Below are positions 51,594 to 59,850 of a DNA stretch of 64,000 nt, in pieces (the stretch's first letter is position 1; every line of letters begins with the position of its first letter). A model generated the notes under the pieces. It had not been told where the DNA came from and searched no databases. It saw nothing but the letters and a program-made list of their open reading frames with translations. The position numbers and the translations under genes are program-made. Location of the stretch: contig JADLHJ010000048.1 of NCBI GenBank assembly GCA_020848835.1, positions 62,001 to 126,000 of the forward strand, written 5' to 3'. Origin of the DNA: Candidatus Hydrogenedentota bacterium. Its GTDB lineage: Bacteria; Hydrogenedentota; Hydrogenedentia; Hydrogenedentales; SLHB01.

Positions 51594-51974
51594 CTACATC
51601 AACACATGCACCTGCGTAGCGCCGGTATCGACTTTCACGTTGATCCCGACACCATTGCCGCTCGCTGGCGTTTTCACTTTTCCGTCCGTCGCAGACGCCA
51701 ACACGCCCTTCGCGCCATCAACGGTCGGCGCCGTGCCCGCGTAGCTGAAAACGCAGATGCCCCGCACCTTCACCGGAATCGGGACACCATTCGCAGTCGC
51801 ATCCGCGAGCGCCTGGCCAAACACTACGTCCTCGTCCGCCGTCGCGTTATCAACCGTATACGCTCCCGTCAGCTTCACCGCGTCGCCCGCGTGAATGTTG
51901 ATCGTCCCGCTCGCAGGCGTCTTGCACGTGATCACCAGTTCTGTCACCGCGCCGCCAACATCTCCATACGCCAT
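51594..51974 (-). CDS. Capsid cement/decoration protein (DUF2190-like)
   Basis: The product has 126 residues and is a small beta-rich domain: ITCKTPASGTINIHAGDAVKLTG, VFGQALADATANGVPIPVKVRGICVF and a C-terminal strand. This is typical of the DUF2190 capsid-cement proteins encoded just before phage capsid genes. AGGAG lies eight bases upstream of the ATG. It is the first gene of the cassette; I see no promoter in the sequence upstream. Confidence 0.75.
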   Translation of the reverse strand: MAYGDVGGAVTELVITCKTPASGTINIHAGDAVKLTGAYTVDNATADEDVVFGQALADATANGVPIPVKVRGICVFSYAGTAPTVDGAKGVLASATDGKVKTPASGNGVGINVKVDTGATQVHVLM

Positions 51975-52407
51975 TGCGTAATCTCCTCATAGGTTGTTTG
52001 TCCCGCGCGCACTTTCGCGCGAAAACCTTTCACTACCTAAGCCCACGGCGTTGCACTTTTTACTTTCGGGAAAACACCGTAAATACGCGGCGCGCAAGGC
52101 CAAAATTGATTGAAAAGTGGAAAGGATGAGGTAGAAAAATCAGCAATTTGAAAAGAGCGGAGAAAATTTTTGCCGCGTCACGATCGACTCGTTTCGCGCA
52201 ACAAAAGGCGTAGGGATCGGCGTCAGGTTTGGAGTTCCGCCTTTAGGCGGTATTCGCCCAGCGCTGTCTTTCTCCAAAACGCTGACTTTTTGTGAGGTTC
52301 AAAGACCGCGTAAACGCGGAACTCCAAACCTAATTCCCGCGAAAGCGAATCGCTTCATCGAGTAGGATTCTGAAAGGCCCGTTTGTAGTTCCACCTTCAG
52401 GCGGTCT
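51975..52407. other. Intergenic region with two family D repeats
   Basis: It holds the leader and ribosome site of the capsid-cement gene, an AT-richer stretch (about 52080-52190) without a recognisable gene, a full family D palindromic repeat (52226-52330) and a half copy at 52378. No integrase, att-like duplication or promoter was recognised. Confidence 0.6.
52226..52330. repeat. Dispersed palindromic repeat, family D copy 2
   Basis: The ends are GGTTTGGAGTTCCGCCTTTA and, inverted, GGTTTGGAGTTCCGCGTTTA. Inner parts contain GGCGGTATTCGCC and CAAAGACCGCGTAAACGCGG. Confidence 0.85.
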
Positions 52408-52411
52408 TCAT
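52378..52411. repeat. Half copy of repeat family D
   Basis: CCCGTTTGTAGTTCCACCTT and GGCGGTCTT match the left arm of copy 1, but the element is truncated. It overlaps the stop of the following minus-strand gene. Confidence 0.65.
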
Positions 52412-54813
52412 TCGCCCGCCGCCTCGGCGATTGCTTTATCGTAATACGCGCGCGCCTTGTCGTAAGCCTCTTTTGCCGCGGGACGTTCCGCTTCGCGGAT
52501 CTGCGATTCCTTCATTTGCCAGCACCGGTCCACCGCCGCGCGACACCACTCCGCGCTTTTCTTCGATGCGCGGATCGGTTTATCGCCCACAGTCACGAAG
52601 ATCGGGTTTGTGTGCGAGCTCGGCAAAACGCGAATCGCGATCCAGCTCGAAAATTCGATCGGCACTTCAAACGAAACCTTGCGCATCTTGCCATCGGCCT
52701 CGATCACCTCGCGCGCGATCGGTTTGCCATTCAATAGCAATTCGACTGGCACCGTGCGCGTCGTGCCGATGCGCGCCTTCTCGATGTGCCAATACGGCGA
52801 GCCTTGCTGGCGCACCGATAACGCCATACCCGTCTTGTCCTGCTGCTCCGGCAAGTACGCCGCAACGCGCGCGGACACTTTCACTTTTTTCGCAGCAGCG
52901 AGTTTCAACGCACTGCCGTTCTGCCCCATCGTCACGCCATCCGCGCGGAAATCGAGAATGTGCGATTTGCCATCGCATACGTAGTTCTCGCCGAGTTTGA
53001 TCTTCTCGACGTACGCATCGAAATCGATCTTTCCTTTCATGGGCGCGTAGCTGCGCGCGATGCCCACGCGCTCGTCGTAGATGCAGGGGAAATCCGTCTC
53101 GCCGCTGATACGCGTGGTCACGCCGGTGTTCAACGTGTGATACCAGATATTCAGTTCCCAGAGGTACGGCGTGTCGCCCGCGCTGATGAAATCGCAAGCA
53201 CCGAGCGGACCGGTGACGATGTACTCATTCGCGCCGATACCGTCAAACTTCGCCATCACGTAGTTCGGCAGTTCGGTCGTGGGTTCAAGCGGTTCGAGGC
53301 CCCAACCCGAATGCGAATAGCCAACTACCGCGCCCTGCTCCTGTCCCCACTGCAACACGGGCATGGTCCAGCTCGGCCACTCTTCTATCTTCGTCGTGCC
53401 TTTGTAATCGTCTTCCTTTAACCGCAGTAAACAGAGATGCCCCGCGTGACTCGACGGGAAGCCGCTCACCTCCACGTCGTAGCGCATCACGTTAGTCGCA
53501 GTCGAAAGCGGATCGATCGATCCGTTGAAAAAAGTCTTCTGGTGATACCAGCACGGTCCCCAGCTCAACACGCAAGAAACATTCAAATCTTCACCGAGAC
53601 CCTGGCGAAACATCGCTTCGGGATCGACGCCGGCAGATGGACTCTCATAATGCGAACATCCGCCGCCGTGCACGTGATGATCCGCGCTGTACCAACCGAG
53701 TTTCGCGAGGTTGATCCAGCGTTCGAGCTTGAACGACTCCTCGTGTTCCGTCACGCCCTCCGGCACAGTAATCGTCTTCAATTGCGGCAGATACTCCGGA
53801 CCCCGCGTGTATTCGACGCTATAGGTACCCGGCGGCAAGGTCACAGTCTCGCCGTCCGCGCGATAGATCTGCGGCTGGAAAAAGAAATCGGGATATTCGT
53901 CCAGCTCCGCGTTGCGGCGTGACGGCAGCGGATAGATACCCACAAAGTTTTGCGTCTTCGTCAACATGCCGCCCGCCGGAACATTGCCCGCCATCTGCAT
54001 GCGATAATCCGGCTTGATGCTGCCCGCGTAATCCGCTTCCTCGGCCACGCGTTCCACATTATCGCTAAACACAAACGACGCCATCGCGGGTTTGCCGTCA
54101 TAGTCTTTGACGCGCAGCTTCACTTTCACCGCGGGCTTGCAATCGAACAACAGATCGAGTTGATCGCGGAAACCGAGGTCCTGCGTCCCCTGGCCGATGT
54201 TAAAGCCCAGCTTCGCTTCGCGCTGGCCGGTGTCTATTGTGTAGATCTCCACAATCGCGTATTCGAGTTGCAGGCCGGACAACAGCGCATTCATCGGACG
54301 CCGGTGATACATCTTGATCTCTAGGAAGCGCTGCGCGACTTGCCCCGGCGAAATAAGATTGGATTCCTTCGGCTCCGGAGCGCCACTGGAACGATGCAGC
54401 AAGGGATCCGCATTGATACTCGCCGGCACCAACTCCGCGCGGGTGCCCGCTTCGTTGTGCACTTTCACGAGGAAACTCTTCCAGCCGTTCTGCATCAGCG
54501 CGCGTTCGGCAGGACCTTGCAACACCTTCACGCGCATTTCAGGATTGATGTGCACCATCGCGATGCAATAGGGATCGAGAATCGCCTGGACCTGTTTGGT
54601 CGTCTCTTCCGAAGGCGCGGCGTCGGCGAGCGATTTCAGTTTCGCTGCATCTTCGTCTTTCAGCTTGCTGCCCAGAAATGTCAGCGCATCGTTCAACCGC
54701 AGTGCTTGCGCAACTACCGGCTGCGCATCCACGCCGCTGACAGAATACAAATCCTGCGCGATCGCGCCCCCGGCCAAGAAAATCGAAATGACAACGGCAA
54801 ATAACCTGCGCAT
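52408..54813 (-). CDS. CehA/McbA-type (PHP-like) metallohydrolase, secreted
   Basis: After a signal peptide (RLFAVVISIFLAGGAIAQ) comes a long beta-rich N-terminal region (about residues 20-390). The C-terminal domain begins at WYSADHHVHGGGCSHY, the metal-binding motif of the PHP-like CehA/McbA family. Further metal-ligand-like residues lie in GYSHSGWG, FDGIGANEYI and RISGETDFPCIYDE. Characterised members cleave carbamates and related esters; no substrate can be assigned. The start has GAGGG upstream. Confidence 0.8.
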   Translation of the reverse strand: MRRLFAVVISIFLAGGAIAQDLYSVSGVDAQPVVAQALRLNDALTFLGSKLKDEDAAKLKSLADAAPSEETTKQVQAILDPYCIAMVHINPEMRVKVLQGPAERALMQNGWKSFLVKVHNEAGTRAELVPASINADPLLHRSSGAPEPKESNLISPGQVAQRFLEIKMYHRRPMNALLSGLQLEYAIVEIYTIDTGQREAKLGFNIGQGTQDLGFRDQLDLLFDCKPAVKVKLRVKDYDGKPAMASFVFSDNVERVAEEADYAGSIKPDYRMQMAGNVPAGGMLTKTQNFVGIYPLPSRRNAELDEYPDFFFQPQIYRADGETVTLPPGTYSVEYTRGPEYLPQLKTITVPEGVTEHEESFKLERWINLAKLGWYSADHHVHGGGCSHYESPSAGVDPEAMFRQGLGEDLNVSCVLSWGPCWYHQKTFFNGSIDPLSTATNVMRYDVEVSGFPSSHAGHLCLLRLKEDDYKGTTKIEEWPSWTMPVLQWGQEQGAVVGYSHSGWGLEPLEPTTELPNYVMAKFDGIGANEYIVTGPLGACDFISAGDTPYLWELNIWYHTLNTGVTTRISGETDFPCIYDERVGIARSYAPMKGKIDFDAYVEKIKLGENYVCDGKSHILDFRADGVTMGQNGSALKLAAAKKVKVSARVAAYLPEQQDKTGMALSVRQQGSPYWHIEKARIGTTRTVPVELLLNGKPIAREVIEADGKMRKVSFEVPIEFSSWIAIRVLPSSHTNPIFVTVGDKPIRASKKSAEWCRAAVDRCWQMKESQIREAERPAAKEAYDKARAYYDKAIAEAAGE

Positions 54814-54924
54814 AACCAGCCCTCACCCTTAAAACTGCCGCCCGTAACCATAACCCATGCAGACCGCCATACTAGCAATCGGGCCGCCGCCGCGCACCTT
54901 GGGCCATTGACACCCGTCACTGGA

Positions 54925-54954
54925 TTGACTTATCGGACTTCCGTTTGATAGCCT
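54925..54954 (+). promoter_or_regulatory. Possible promoter of tRNA-Ala
   Basis: TTGACT at 54925-54930 could be a -35 box, with a poor -10 (TAGCCT at 54949) after 18 bp. A start near 54961 would precede the tRNA by about 20 bases. Confidence 0.35.
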
Positions 54955-54982
54955 ATCGCACTGTTTCGGGCCGTTTTTTCGT

Positions 54983-55058
54983 GGGGCGGTAGCTCAGTTG
55001 GGAGAGCGCTGCGTTCGCAATGCAGAGGCCGAGGGTTCGACTCCCTTCCGCTCCACCA
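54983..55058 (+). tRNA. tRNA-Ala (anticodon CGC)
   Basis: A full cloverleaf can be folded: acceptor GGGGCGG/CCGCTCC, D stem GCTC/GAGC, anticodon stem CTGCG/TGCAG around the loop TTCGCAA (anticodon CGC, reading GCG), T stem GAGGG/CCCTT with TTCGACT, and an encoded CCA end. It is 76 nucleotides long. Confidence 0.97.
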
Positions 55059-55096
55059 TTTTTTCTTCACGCTGGAAAATCACCGGGAGTTTTACC

Positions 55097-55237
55097 GTGA
55101 AGCATGTCCGCAATATCAGCGCGATGCCCGCGCCCGCATTTCTCGAAGTGCAACCCAATCTATTGCTTCGCTTCCTGGACGTGGTGTTCCAGCAAGTCGT
55201 GATCAAGAAGATTCAGGAAAAGAACGCAGCGTCGTAA
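55097..55237 (+). CDS. Small hypothetical protein downstream of tRNA-Ala
   Basis: This 46-residue frame starts at GTG (MKHVRNISAMPAPAFLEVQP), with GGGAG seven bases upstream. It is predicted to be an amphipathic helix, with a hydrophobic face in NLLLRFLDVVFQQVVIKKI. It lies 38 bases after the tRNA and ends at a convergent terminator. No family is recognised; it may be a small regulatory or membrane-associated peptide. Confidence 0.45.
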   Translation: MKHVRNISAMPAPAFLEVQPNLLLRFLDVVFQQVVIKKIQEKNAAS

Positions 55238-55243
55238 AAAAAG

Positions 55244-55267
55244 GGGGCCAATTTATCAATCGGCCCC
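55244..55267 (-). terminator. Intrinsic terminator of the 55314-56801 gene
   Basis: On the minus strand, GGGGCC and GGCCCC form a six-base stem around a 12-base loop. It is followed by a run of seven T residues, and lies 46 bases past the stop of the propeller-like gene. Confidence 0.85.
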
Positions 55268-55313
55268 ACCGTTAAGCGACAAAGCAGCTGCCCGCGCACC
55301 TGTGTATAGTTGT

Positions 55314-56801
55314 TTATTGTTGTTCGACTTCTTCCGCTTTCGGTTCCGCCTTCCAGATTTCCAATCCGTCATACGGATTCGCCGATCCCAGATAAAACGT
55401 TCCATCAGGGGCGGATTCCATCGTGCGCCAGCCGTAGTTGTCGCGATTGCCCAAACCGTCCTGCGTGACGGGCAACCAATGCACGCCGTCCTGCGTCTTG
55501 AAAATGTCGCCGCCCGCCTTCGTCATACGCAACCAGGCCTCGCGCGTGAGCAGCGTGGGCGGATCGTCGGTTATACGCTTCTGTTGGCCTTGCAAGTACT
55601 CAATCGCTGCCGGGAGTTGGTAAAGCAGTTCAGCCACCGCGGTCGCATCGTCAAAGGTGCTCGTGTATAGCCAGCCGTCGTGTTCTTTGAACTGCCAGCA
55701 ATACGCGTTCGTAAAGAAATTGAAGCCGGAATCGTATCCGGAAATGGAGTTCTTCCCAACCACAGTTTCCCATTCGTCGTTTTCGTCGATGCGAATAATG
55801 TCGCAACCCTTGAAGCCGTACCCTTCGCGACGGTTGAATCCGTAGTAGATCAGACTGCCGATGTAGAGTTTGCCGTTGAACACCACCGAAGTGCCCGCGG
55901 CCTCATTGCGCGAATCCGGCCCGCCGTGTTCGACGACTTTCACCGCGCCCGCGCCTTTGTCCGGCCCTTGCAGCTTCCAGACCTCGTAGCCTTGCTTGTC
56001 GTTCTTCGTGCCCGCGAAGAGCCAATCGTTAAACGAGAACAACGTTTCGATGCCGCGATTATTTTCATTGCCGAATCCATCTTGCATCACCGGCTCGAAA
56101 TCGACGCCGTTATCGGACACCCAAATCTCCGCGGGGGGGATGTCCACATTCACGATGTCATACGCGTAACCGAGATAGAGTTTGCCGTCGTGAACCGCCA
56201 TCGCACGGATCGAGGCATGGTTCGGCCCGGTGGAATGCACCTGTTCCCAATCCCCCGCGTCGCCCGTCTTGCTGCGCCAGATTGATGCGCCGATACCCTG
56301 CGTCGCCGCGTACAGATAGTTCGAGCGCCCGCCTTTGTTGTCGCTGTCTACGGCACGATACGCGATCATCCGGCGGAATCCGTAGGTCTGAAGACCGTCG
56401 TCTCCAACATCTTTGTAATCGAAAACCTTCTCCCAATCGTTGCTGCTGCCCGGTGTGTAACGGCGAATCTCCGGCGGGCGCGACGGCAGTTCAGTCGGTT
56501 CTTCACCGTTCTGATTCGTTTCGGTGATGTAGTTGGCGATGCCGAAGATGTTGTTACCCGTGCCAACATACAAGTGGCCTTCTTTCGCGCCATCGGGTTG
56601 GAACCACAACATCGACCACGCGTAATCGTTTAAATCGGTTTCATTGTCTTCTGCATCGAAACCGTTTTCGCTGATTTTTACGAAATCCGCAGATCGCAAT
56701 CCGCATTCCGGCAACACCATTGCGCTCCACATCACGACAGCAGCACAAGCCATCAAATGACGCAGCGGCGCGCGCGCGCAAAACATTCGTACGATAGACA
56801 T
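55314..56801 (-). CDS. Secreted propeller-like protein of unknown function
   Basis: I start at 56801, with GGGGAG five bases upstream; the resulting N-terminus (MSIVRMFCARAPLRHLMACAAVVMWSAM) is a signal peptide. The body consists of repeated beta-strands ending in Trp or Asp/Gly motifs: WFQPDGAKEGHLYVGTGNNIFG, MAVHDGKLYLGYAYD, FSFNDWLFAGTKNDKQGYEVWKL, FNGKLYIGSLIYYG and APDGTFYLGSANPYDGLEIWKAE. These look like blades of a six- or seven-bladed propeller. No catalytic residues stand out. A strong terminator follows. Confidence 0.8.
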   Translation of the reverse strand: MSIVRMFCARAPLRHLMACAAVVMWSAMVLPECGLRSADFVKISENGFDAEDNETDLNDYAWSMLWFQPDGAKEGHLYVGTGNNIFGIANYITETNQNGEEPTELPSRPPEIRRYTPGSSNDWEKVFDYKDVGDDGLQTYGFRRMIAYRAVDSDNKGGRSNYLYAATQGIGASIWRSKTGDAGDWEQVHSTGPNHASIRAMAVHDGKLYLGYAYDIVNVDIPPAEIWVSDNGVDFEPVMQDGFGNENNRGIETLFSFNDWLFAGTKNDKQGYEVWKLQGPDKGAGAVKVVEHGGPDSRNEAAGTSVVFNGKLYIGSLIYYGFNRREGYGFKGCDIIRIDENDEWETVVGKNSISGYDSGFNFFTNAYCWQFKEHDGWLYTSTFDDATAVAELLYQLPAAIEYLQGQQKRITDDPPTLLTREAWLRMTKAGGDIFKTQDGVHWLPVTQDGLGNRDNYGWRTMESAPDGTFYLGSANPYDGLEIWKAEPKAEEVEQQ

Positions 56802-56923
56802 AATTCTCCCCTTCACACATTTTGAATGAATGGCAGCGTGGCGCGCGTCCCTCGAGTCACGCAATTACCCGAATGCGAATACTATCAAATCGTCACGAAA
56901 AACTGTAGACGAACATTTTCCGC

Positions 56924-56953
56924 TTGCGCGAATCACAGATCGATAGGTATAGT
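56924..56953 (+). promoter_or_regulatory. Promoter of the response regulator gene
   Basis: TTGCGC (56924-56929) is separated by 18 bp from TATAGT (56948-56953). Transcription would start near 56960, just before the ribosome site AGGAAAG and the ATG at 56975. Confidence 0.65.
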
Positions 56954-56974
56954 CATTCGTCCAGGAAAGAGAAC

Positions 56975-57337
56975 ATGACGACAAAACCCAAGCTCCTTGT
57001 GGTTGACGACGAAGAAAATATCCGCTACGCGTTAAATAGATGGTTCGAGATGTCCGGCTTCGATGTGGATACCGCCGAAGATGGCGCGGTGGCTGTAGAG
57101 AAATGCAAATCGAAGCGTTACGACATCATCACGATGGATCTTGTGATGCCGAAGATGGACGGAACCACCGCCATAGGCGAGATCCGCGCGATGAATCCGG
57201 ATGTTCCCATCGTGGTGCTGAGCGGATTTTCGGACCGTGTGCCGCAACTAAATAGCGGCGGCGCCACGCGCATCTTCGCAAAACCGATGATGCTCACCGA
57301 GCTAGAGCAGGAAGTCCGCGCGTTGCTCCCGAGCTGA
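56975..57337 (+). CDS. Stand-alone response regulator receiver protein
   Basis: The protein has 120 residues and is a single receiver domain: acidic pair Asp11/Asp12 (LLVVDDEEN), phosphoacceptor Asp55 (TMDLVMPKMDG), Ser83 (VVLSGFS) and Lys103 (IFAKPM). There is no output domain and no adjacent histidine kinase gene, so it is an orphan that probably acts through protein contact, as CheY-like proteins do. The start at 56975 follows AGGAAAGAG; the longer frame contains the promoter. Confidence 0.93.
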   Translation: MTTKPKLLVVDDEENIRYALNRWFEMSGFDVDTAEDGAVAVEKCKSKRYDIITMDLVMPKMDGTTAIGEIRAMNPDVPIVVLSGFSDRVPQLNSGGATRIFAKPMMLTELEQEVRALLPS

Positions 57338-57384
57338 AGCGGTTCCGTTCGAATTTCATTTCTCTTAATTTTTTTGTCCCGAAG

Positions 57385-57560
57385 AGATTGCTGCGCGCAG
57401 CCCAAGATTGTCAGGAATCTTTCCGATTCCGAAATCCCAAAGGGATTCCAGCGTGTAGCCCAGGGTTGACACGCCGGAGTCGCTTCGACGCAGGCGTGGC
57501 TACCTTGGGGCAAGCCCTTGCACACATTTCAGCAACCCTGAAAGGGTTGCGGCAGTTCAC
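57385..57560. repeat. Diverged copy of hairpin repeat family G
   Basis: Elements include GATTGCTGCGCGCAGCC, TCCCAAAGGGATTCCAGCG, a GTAGCCCAGGG/GGCTACCTTGG pair and GCAACCCTGAAAGGGTTGC. They resemble, but do not match closely, the element at 14160-14250. Confidence 0.55.
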
Positions 57561-57570
57561 GGCGAATAGC

Positions 57571-58605
57571 CTACCCCCGCCAATCAAAAGCCCTATCGAA
57601 CGGCTCGATCCCTTTGCGGATGCTCGCGCATTGCGCGTCCTGAAGTCTTCCGCGTTCGATCAGTTCTTTTAACTTCGATCGAAACTCGGGATAGTTCTTC
57701 CGCGTTTCCTGCTTCGTATACGTCACGCGGCGCGACGGATTGCGCAGGCCCATCGCCAATTCCGCTATCGGCGGCGCATCGTATTGCCAGCCCGATCGGT
57801 CGCACGCATCGATCAACAAACGAACCAGCAACACGCGGAAGTTCGCGTCTTCATAACGCCCCGAACTGTTTTGAAACAGGCGGTACGCGCTGATCACGTA
57901 GTTGAAATGAACGAAGCCCCATTCCTGATCGTGCCGGCCAACGCGTTCCGGCGGCGTGAGACATTGCGGCAAGAGCGTCGCATCAAATTCGTGCGACACG
58001 CCGTTGAGCACATCGCGGTGGCCGTGATGTTTATGCGGCGGATACTGCTGCGCCCACGCGACGTCAATCAGCAACTCCCACGTCGCCGTCACATGCGGAT
58101 ACCCGCTGTCGCGGTACCACTGGTCCCACGCGGGGCTTAACCCAAGACACGCAAGCCGCCGCTCCACGCAGGCCTCGTAGTGCGCCTTCAAAAAATTAGG
58201 CTCGACAATAAACAAATCCGCGTCGTGCAACAGCACGTGCGTGGTGCGCGACGCATCGATCCCGTTTTTCAGTTGCAGGAAATAGTTGTGATGCGGATTG
58301 TTCATTCTCTTCGTCACAAGCCGATCGACAAAAGGGAGCGTGACCAAACGCATGGGTAGGTGCGCGCGCTCGTCCTGCGCCGCCTCGAAGCGTTTGCGAA
58401 ATTCCGGCGAAGGCCGATCAGGGATGACAAGAATCTCAGCGCAATGGGTAAGGTCTTGTCCCCCACACACGTCCAGCGCGAGATCGAGAAACACGGCCAT
58501 ATCGCCCGGTACCATCATCAAGATGGTGTAACCCGGACTGCGATCCTTGCGCGCGCTGCGCCACTTCCCGTACATCGTCGTCCAAAACCGCGACGCCAAC
58601 GCCAT
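57571..58605 (-). CDS. Putative GT-A glycosyltransferase with DxD motif
   Basis: The protein has 344 residues. The N-terminal strand (YTILMMVPGDMAVFL) and central DAD triad at 128-130 (HVLLHDADLFIVEP) fit a GT-A nucleotide-sugar domain. The flanking sequences (NNPHHNYFLQLKNGIDASRTT and DQEWGFVHFNYVISAYRLF) are family-like but do not identify it precisely. There is no signal or membrane segment. GGGGG lies seven bases upstream of the ATG. It stands alone between repeats. Confidence 0.75.
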   Translation of the reverse strand: MALASRFWTTMYGKWRSARKDRSPGYTILMMVPGDMAVFLDLALDVCGGQDLTHCAEILVIPDRPSPEFRKRFEAAQDERAHLPMRLVTLPFVDRLVTKRMNNPHHNYFLQLKNGIDASRTTHVLLHDADLFIVEPNFLKAHYEACVERRLACLGLSPAWDQWYRDSGYPHVTATWELLIDVAWAQQYPPHKHHGHRDVLNGVSHEFDATLLPQCLTPPERVGRHDQEWGFVHFNYVISAYRLFQNSSGRYEDANFRVLLVRLLIDACDRSGWQYDAPPIAELAMGLRNPSRRVTYTKQETRKNYPEFRSKLKELIERGRLQDAQCASIRKGIEPFDRAFDWRG

Positions 58606-58663
58606 TCTTCAACCCCCAAATTACGTTAAGACTGAATCGATCCAACTTCGCGCGAACCATGCA

Positions 58664-58714
58664 CTATTTGGAGTGCGGCGGCGGGCAGACGCCGCTTTGG
58701 CTGTCGATCGCCAA
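58664..58714. repeat. Half copy of repeat family A
   Basis: CTATTTGGAGTGCGGCGGCG through GACGCCGCTTTGGCTGTCGA matches the left half of copy 1. The right half is missing. Confidence 0.7.
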
Positions 58715-58749
58715 AAGCCTCAGTGTGAAAGCACCGGCCTAGAAATCAG

Positions 58750-59670
58750 TTACCGCTTAAGAAACGCAACCGCCAAATCCGGAAAATCGGTGAACAACCC
58801 GTCCACACCATACACATTGTAAAACTGATTCAGCTCATTGTCGAACGACGAATACTTCGAAGGAAGCGAATCTTTACGCAAGGTGTAAGGATGCACCTGT
58901 AGCCCCGCCTCGTGCGCGCGCTTCACAATCTCCGGATCCTTGTCGATCATGCCTTTGTCCGGGCCAATACCGTTCGCGTACTTCGCTACCTCCGCCAAGC
59001 CTTCCTTCGTCAACATCGGCGCGAATTCTTTTTCATTGCCCATCAATTGTATTTGCGGCAATGTCGAACCAAGGTCGTTGCGCATGCGCTTCAAGGGCTC
59101 CGCCTCAAAACATTGCACGAAGATCTTCGACTTCGCGTCTGTGTAACCATAACCCTTCACCAACGCAAGAAAAGCCTCCTCCATCGGCAGCCCATTATCG
59201 CGGTGCCACTTCGGCTCTTTCAGTTCTGGATAAATTCCTGCCTCGCGCCCCGTCGTTTTGTTGAGGCCTTGCACGAGTTCGATCATCTCCGTGAAAGTCG
59301 GCACCTGAAACGAGGACTTGTCCTGCGGAAAACGGTTCTTCAAGCGTTCGTGCGCGTGAAGCTGTTTAATCTCCGCGAGCGTAAAATCTGCCGCATACCA
59401 TTTGCCGTCCGCGCGCTTGCGATCAGGAAACACCTGCTCCACGTCCGTCGTCATTTCCAGGTGAATGTCGTGAAGACAAATAAAGACCTTGTCCTTCGTC
59501 AACACCACATCCGGCTCGATGAAGTCCGTGCCCATCGCGTGCGCCATTGCGTACGACTCCAGCGTGTGCTCCGGCACATACCCCGAAGCCCCCCGATGCG
59601 CGATGACGATCTTCAGTTGCGCCTGCGCCGAAACAGCGACAATCACAGCAAGGCATATGCGTGCGAACAT
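58750..59670 (-). CDS. glpQ: Glycerophosphodiester phosphodiesterase
   Basis: I start at the ATG at 59670, with AAGGAG eight bases upstream, giving a signal peptide (MFARICLAVIVAVSAQAQ). The GDPD motifs are complete: AHRGASGYVPEHTLESYAMA, a metal-binding EPDVVLTKDKVFICLHD and a conserved HDIHLEMTTDV. This fits periplasmic GlpQ, which hydrolyses glycerophosphodiesters to glycerol-3-phosphate and an alcohol. It is a C-terminally complete family member. A 102 bp MITE-like repeat follows upstream. Confidence 0.92.
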   Translation of the reverse strand: MFARICLAVIVAVSAQAQLKIVIAHRGASGYVPEHTLESYAMAHAMGTDFIEPDVVLTKDKVFICLHDIHLEMTTDVEQVFPDRKRADGKWYAADFTLAEIKQLHAHERLKNRFPQDKSSFQVPTFTEMIELVQGLNKTTGREAGIYPELKEPKWHRDNGLPMEEAFLALVKGYGYTDAKSKIFVQCFEAEPLKRMRNDLGSTLPQIQLMGNEKEFAPMLTKEGLAEVAKYANGIGPDKGMIDKDPEIVKRAHEAGLQVHPYTLRKDSLPSKYSSFDNELNQFYNVYGVDGLFTDFPDLAVAFLKR

Positions 59671-59741
59671 GTGTGGGACTCCTTGTGCGTTGAATTTTGC
59701 CAGAGACAGACAGAGGAGCGCGACAGCGTAAGCGCTTGGCA

Positions 59742-59843
59742 ACATCCCCCTAAATCCCCCTTCAAAGGGGGACTTAAGAATTGCTCAATGACTTCATTGG
59801 CGCTGTATTAAGTCCCCCTTTGAAGGGGGATTTAGGGGGATGT
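59742..59843. repeat. MITE-like repeat, family B copy 2
   Basis: It has the same length and ends as the copy at 22480-22581 but is inverted; the roughly 40 bp centre of one aligns with the reverse complement of the other. It lies between glpQ and the YidE-type gene and ends 7 bp before that gene's stop. Confidence 0.9.
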
Positions 59844-59850
59844 CTTCCTC

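Larger units (their letters stand above)
46499..51974 (-). mobile_element. Compact prophage-derived capsid/tail cassette
   Basis: Seven minus-strand genes encode, in order of transcription, capsid cement, major capsid protein, connector, distal tail protein, a tail hub with an inserted nuclease domain, a tail-associated protein and a small holin-like protein. Most have consensus ribosome sites or two-base coupling gaps, and none is broken. No terminase, portal, protease, tail tube, tape measure, lysin or integrase is present. A family C host repeat (50383-50468) and paired palindromes (47442-47499) lie between its genes. A terminator closes it at 46422. It could be a decayed prophage or a domesticated particle. 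Confidence 0.75.

Noticed and set aside
54983..55058. tRNA-Ala as attachment site for the phage-derived cassette
   Set aside because: The cassette ends 3 kb away and a metallohydrolase gene lies between. I saw no duplicate of the tRNA 3' end in the window and no integrase.
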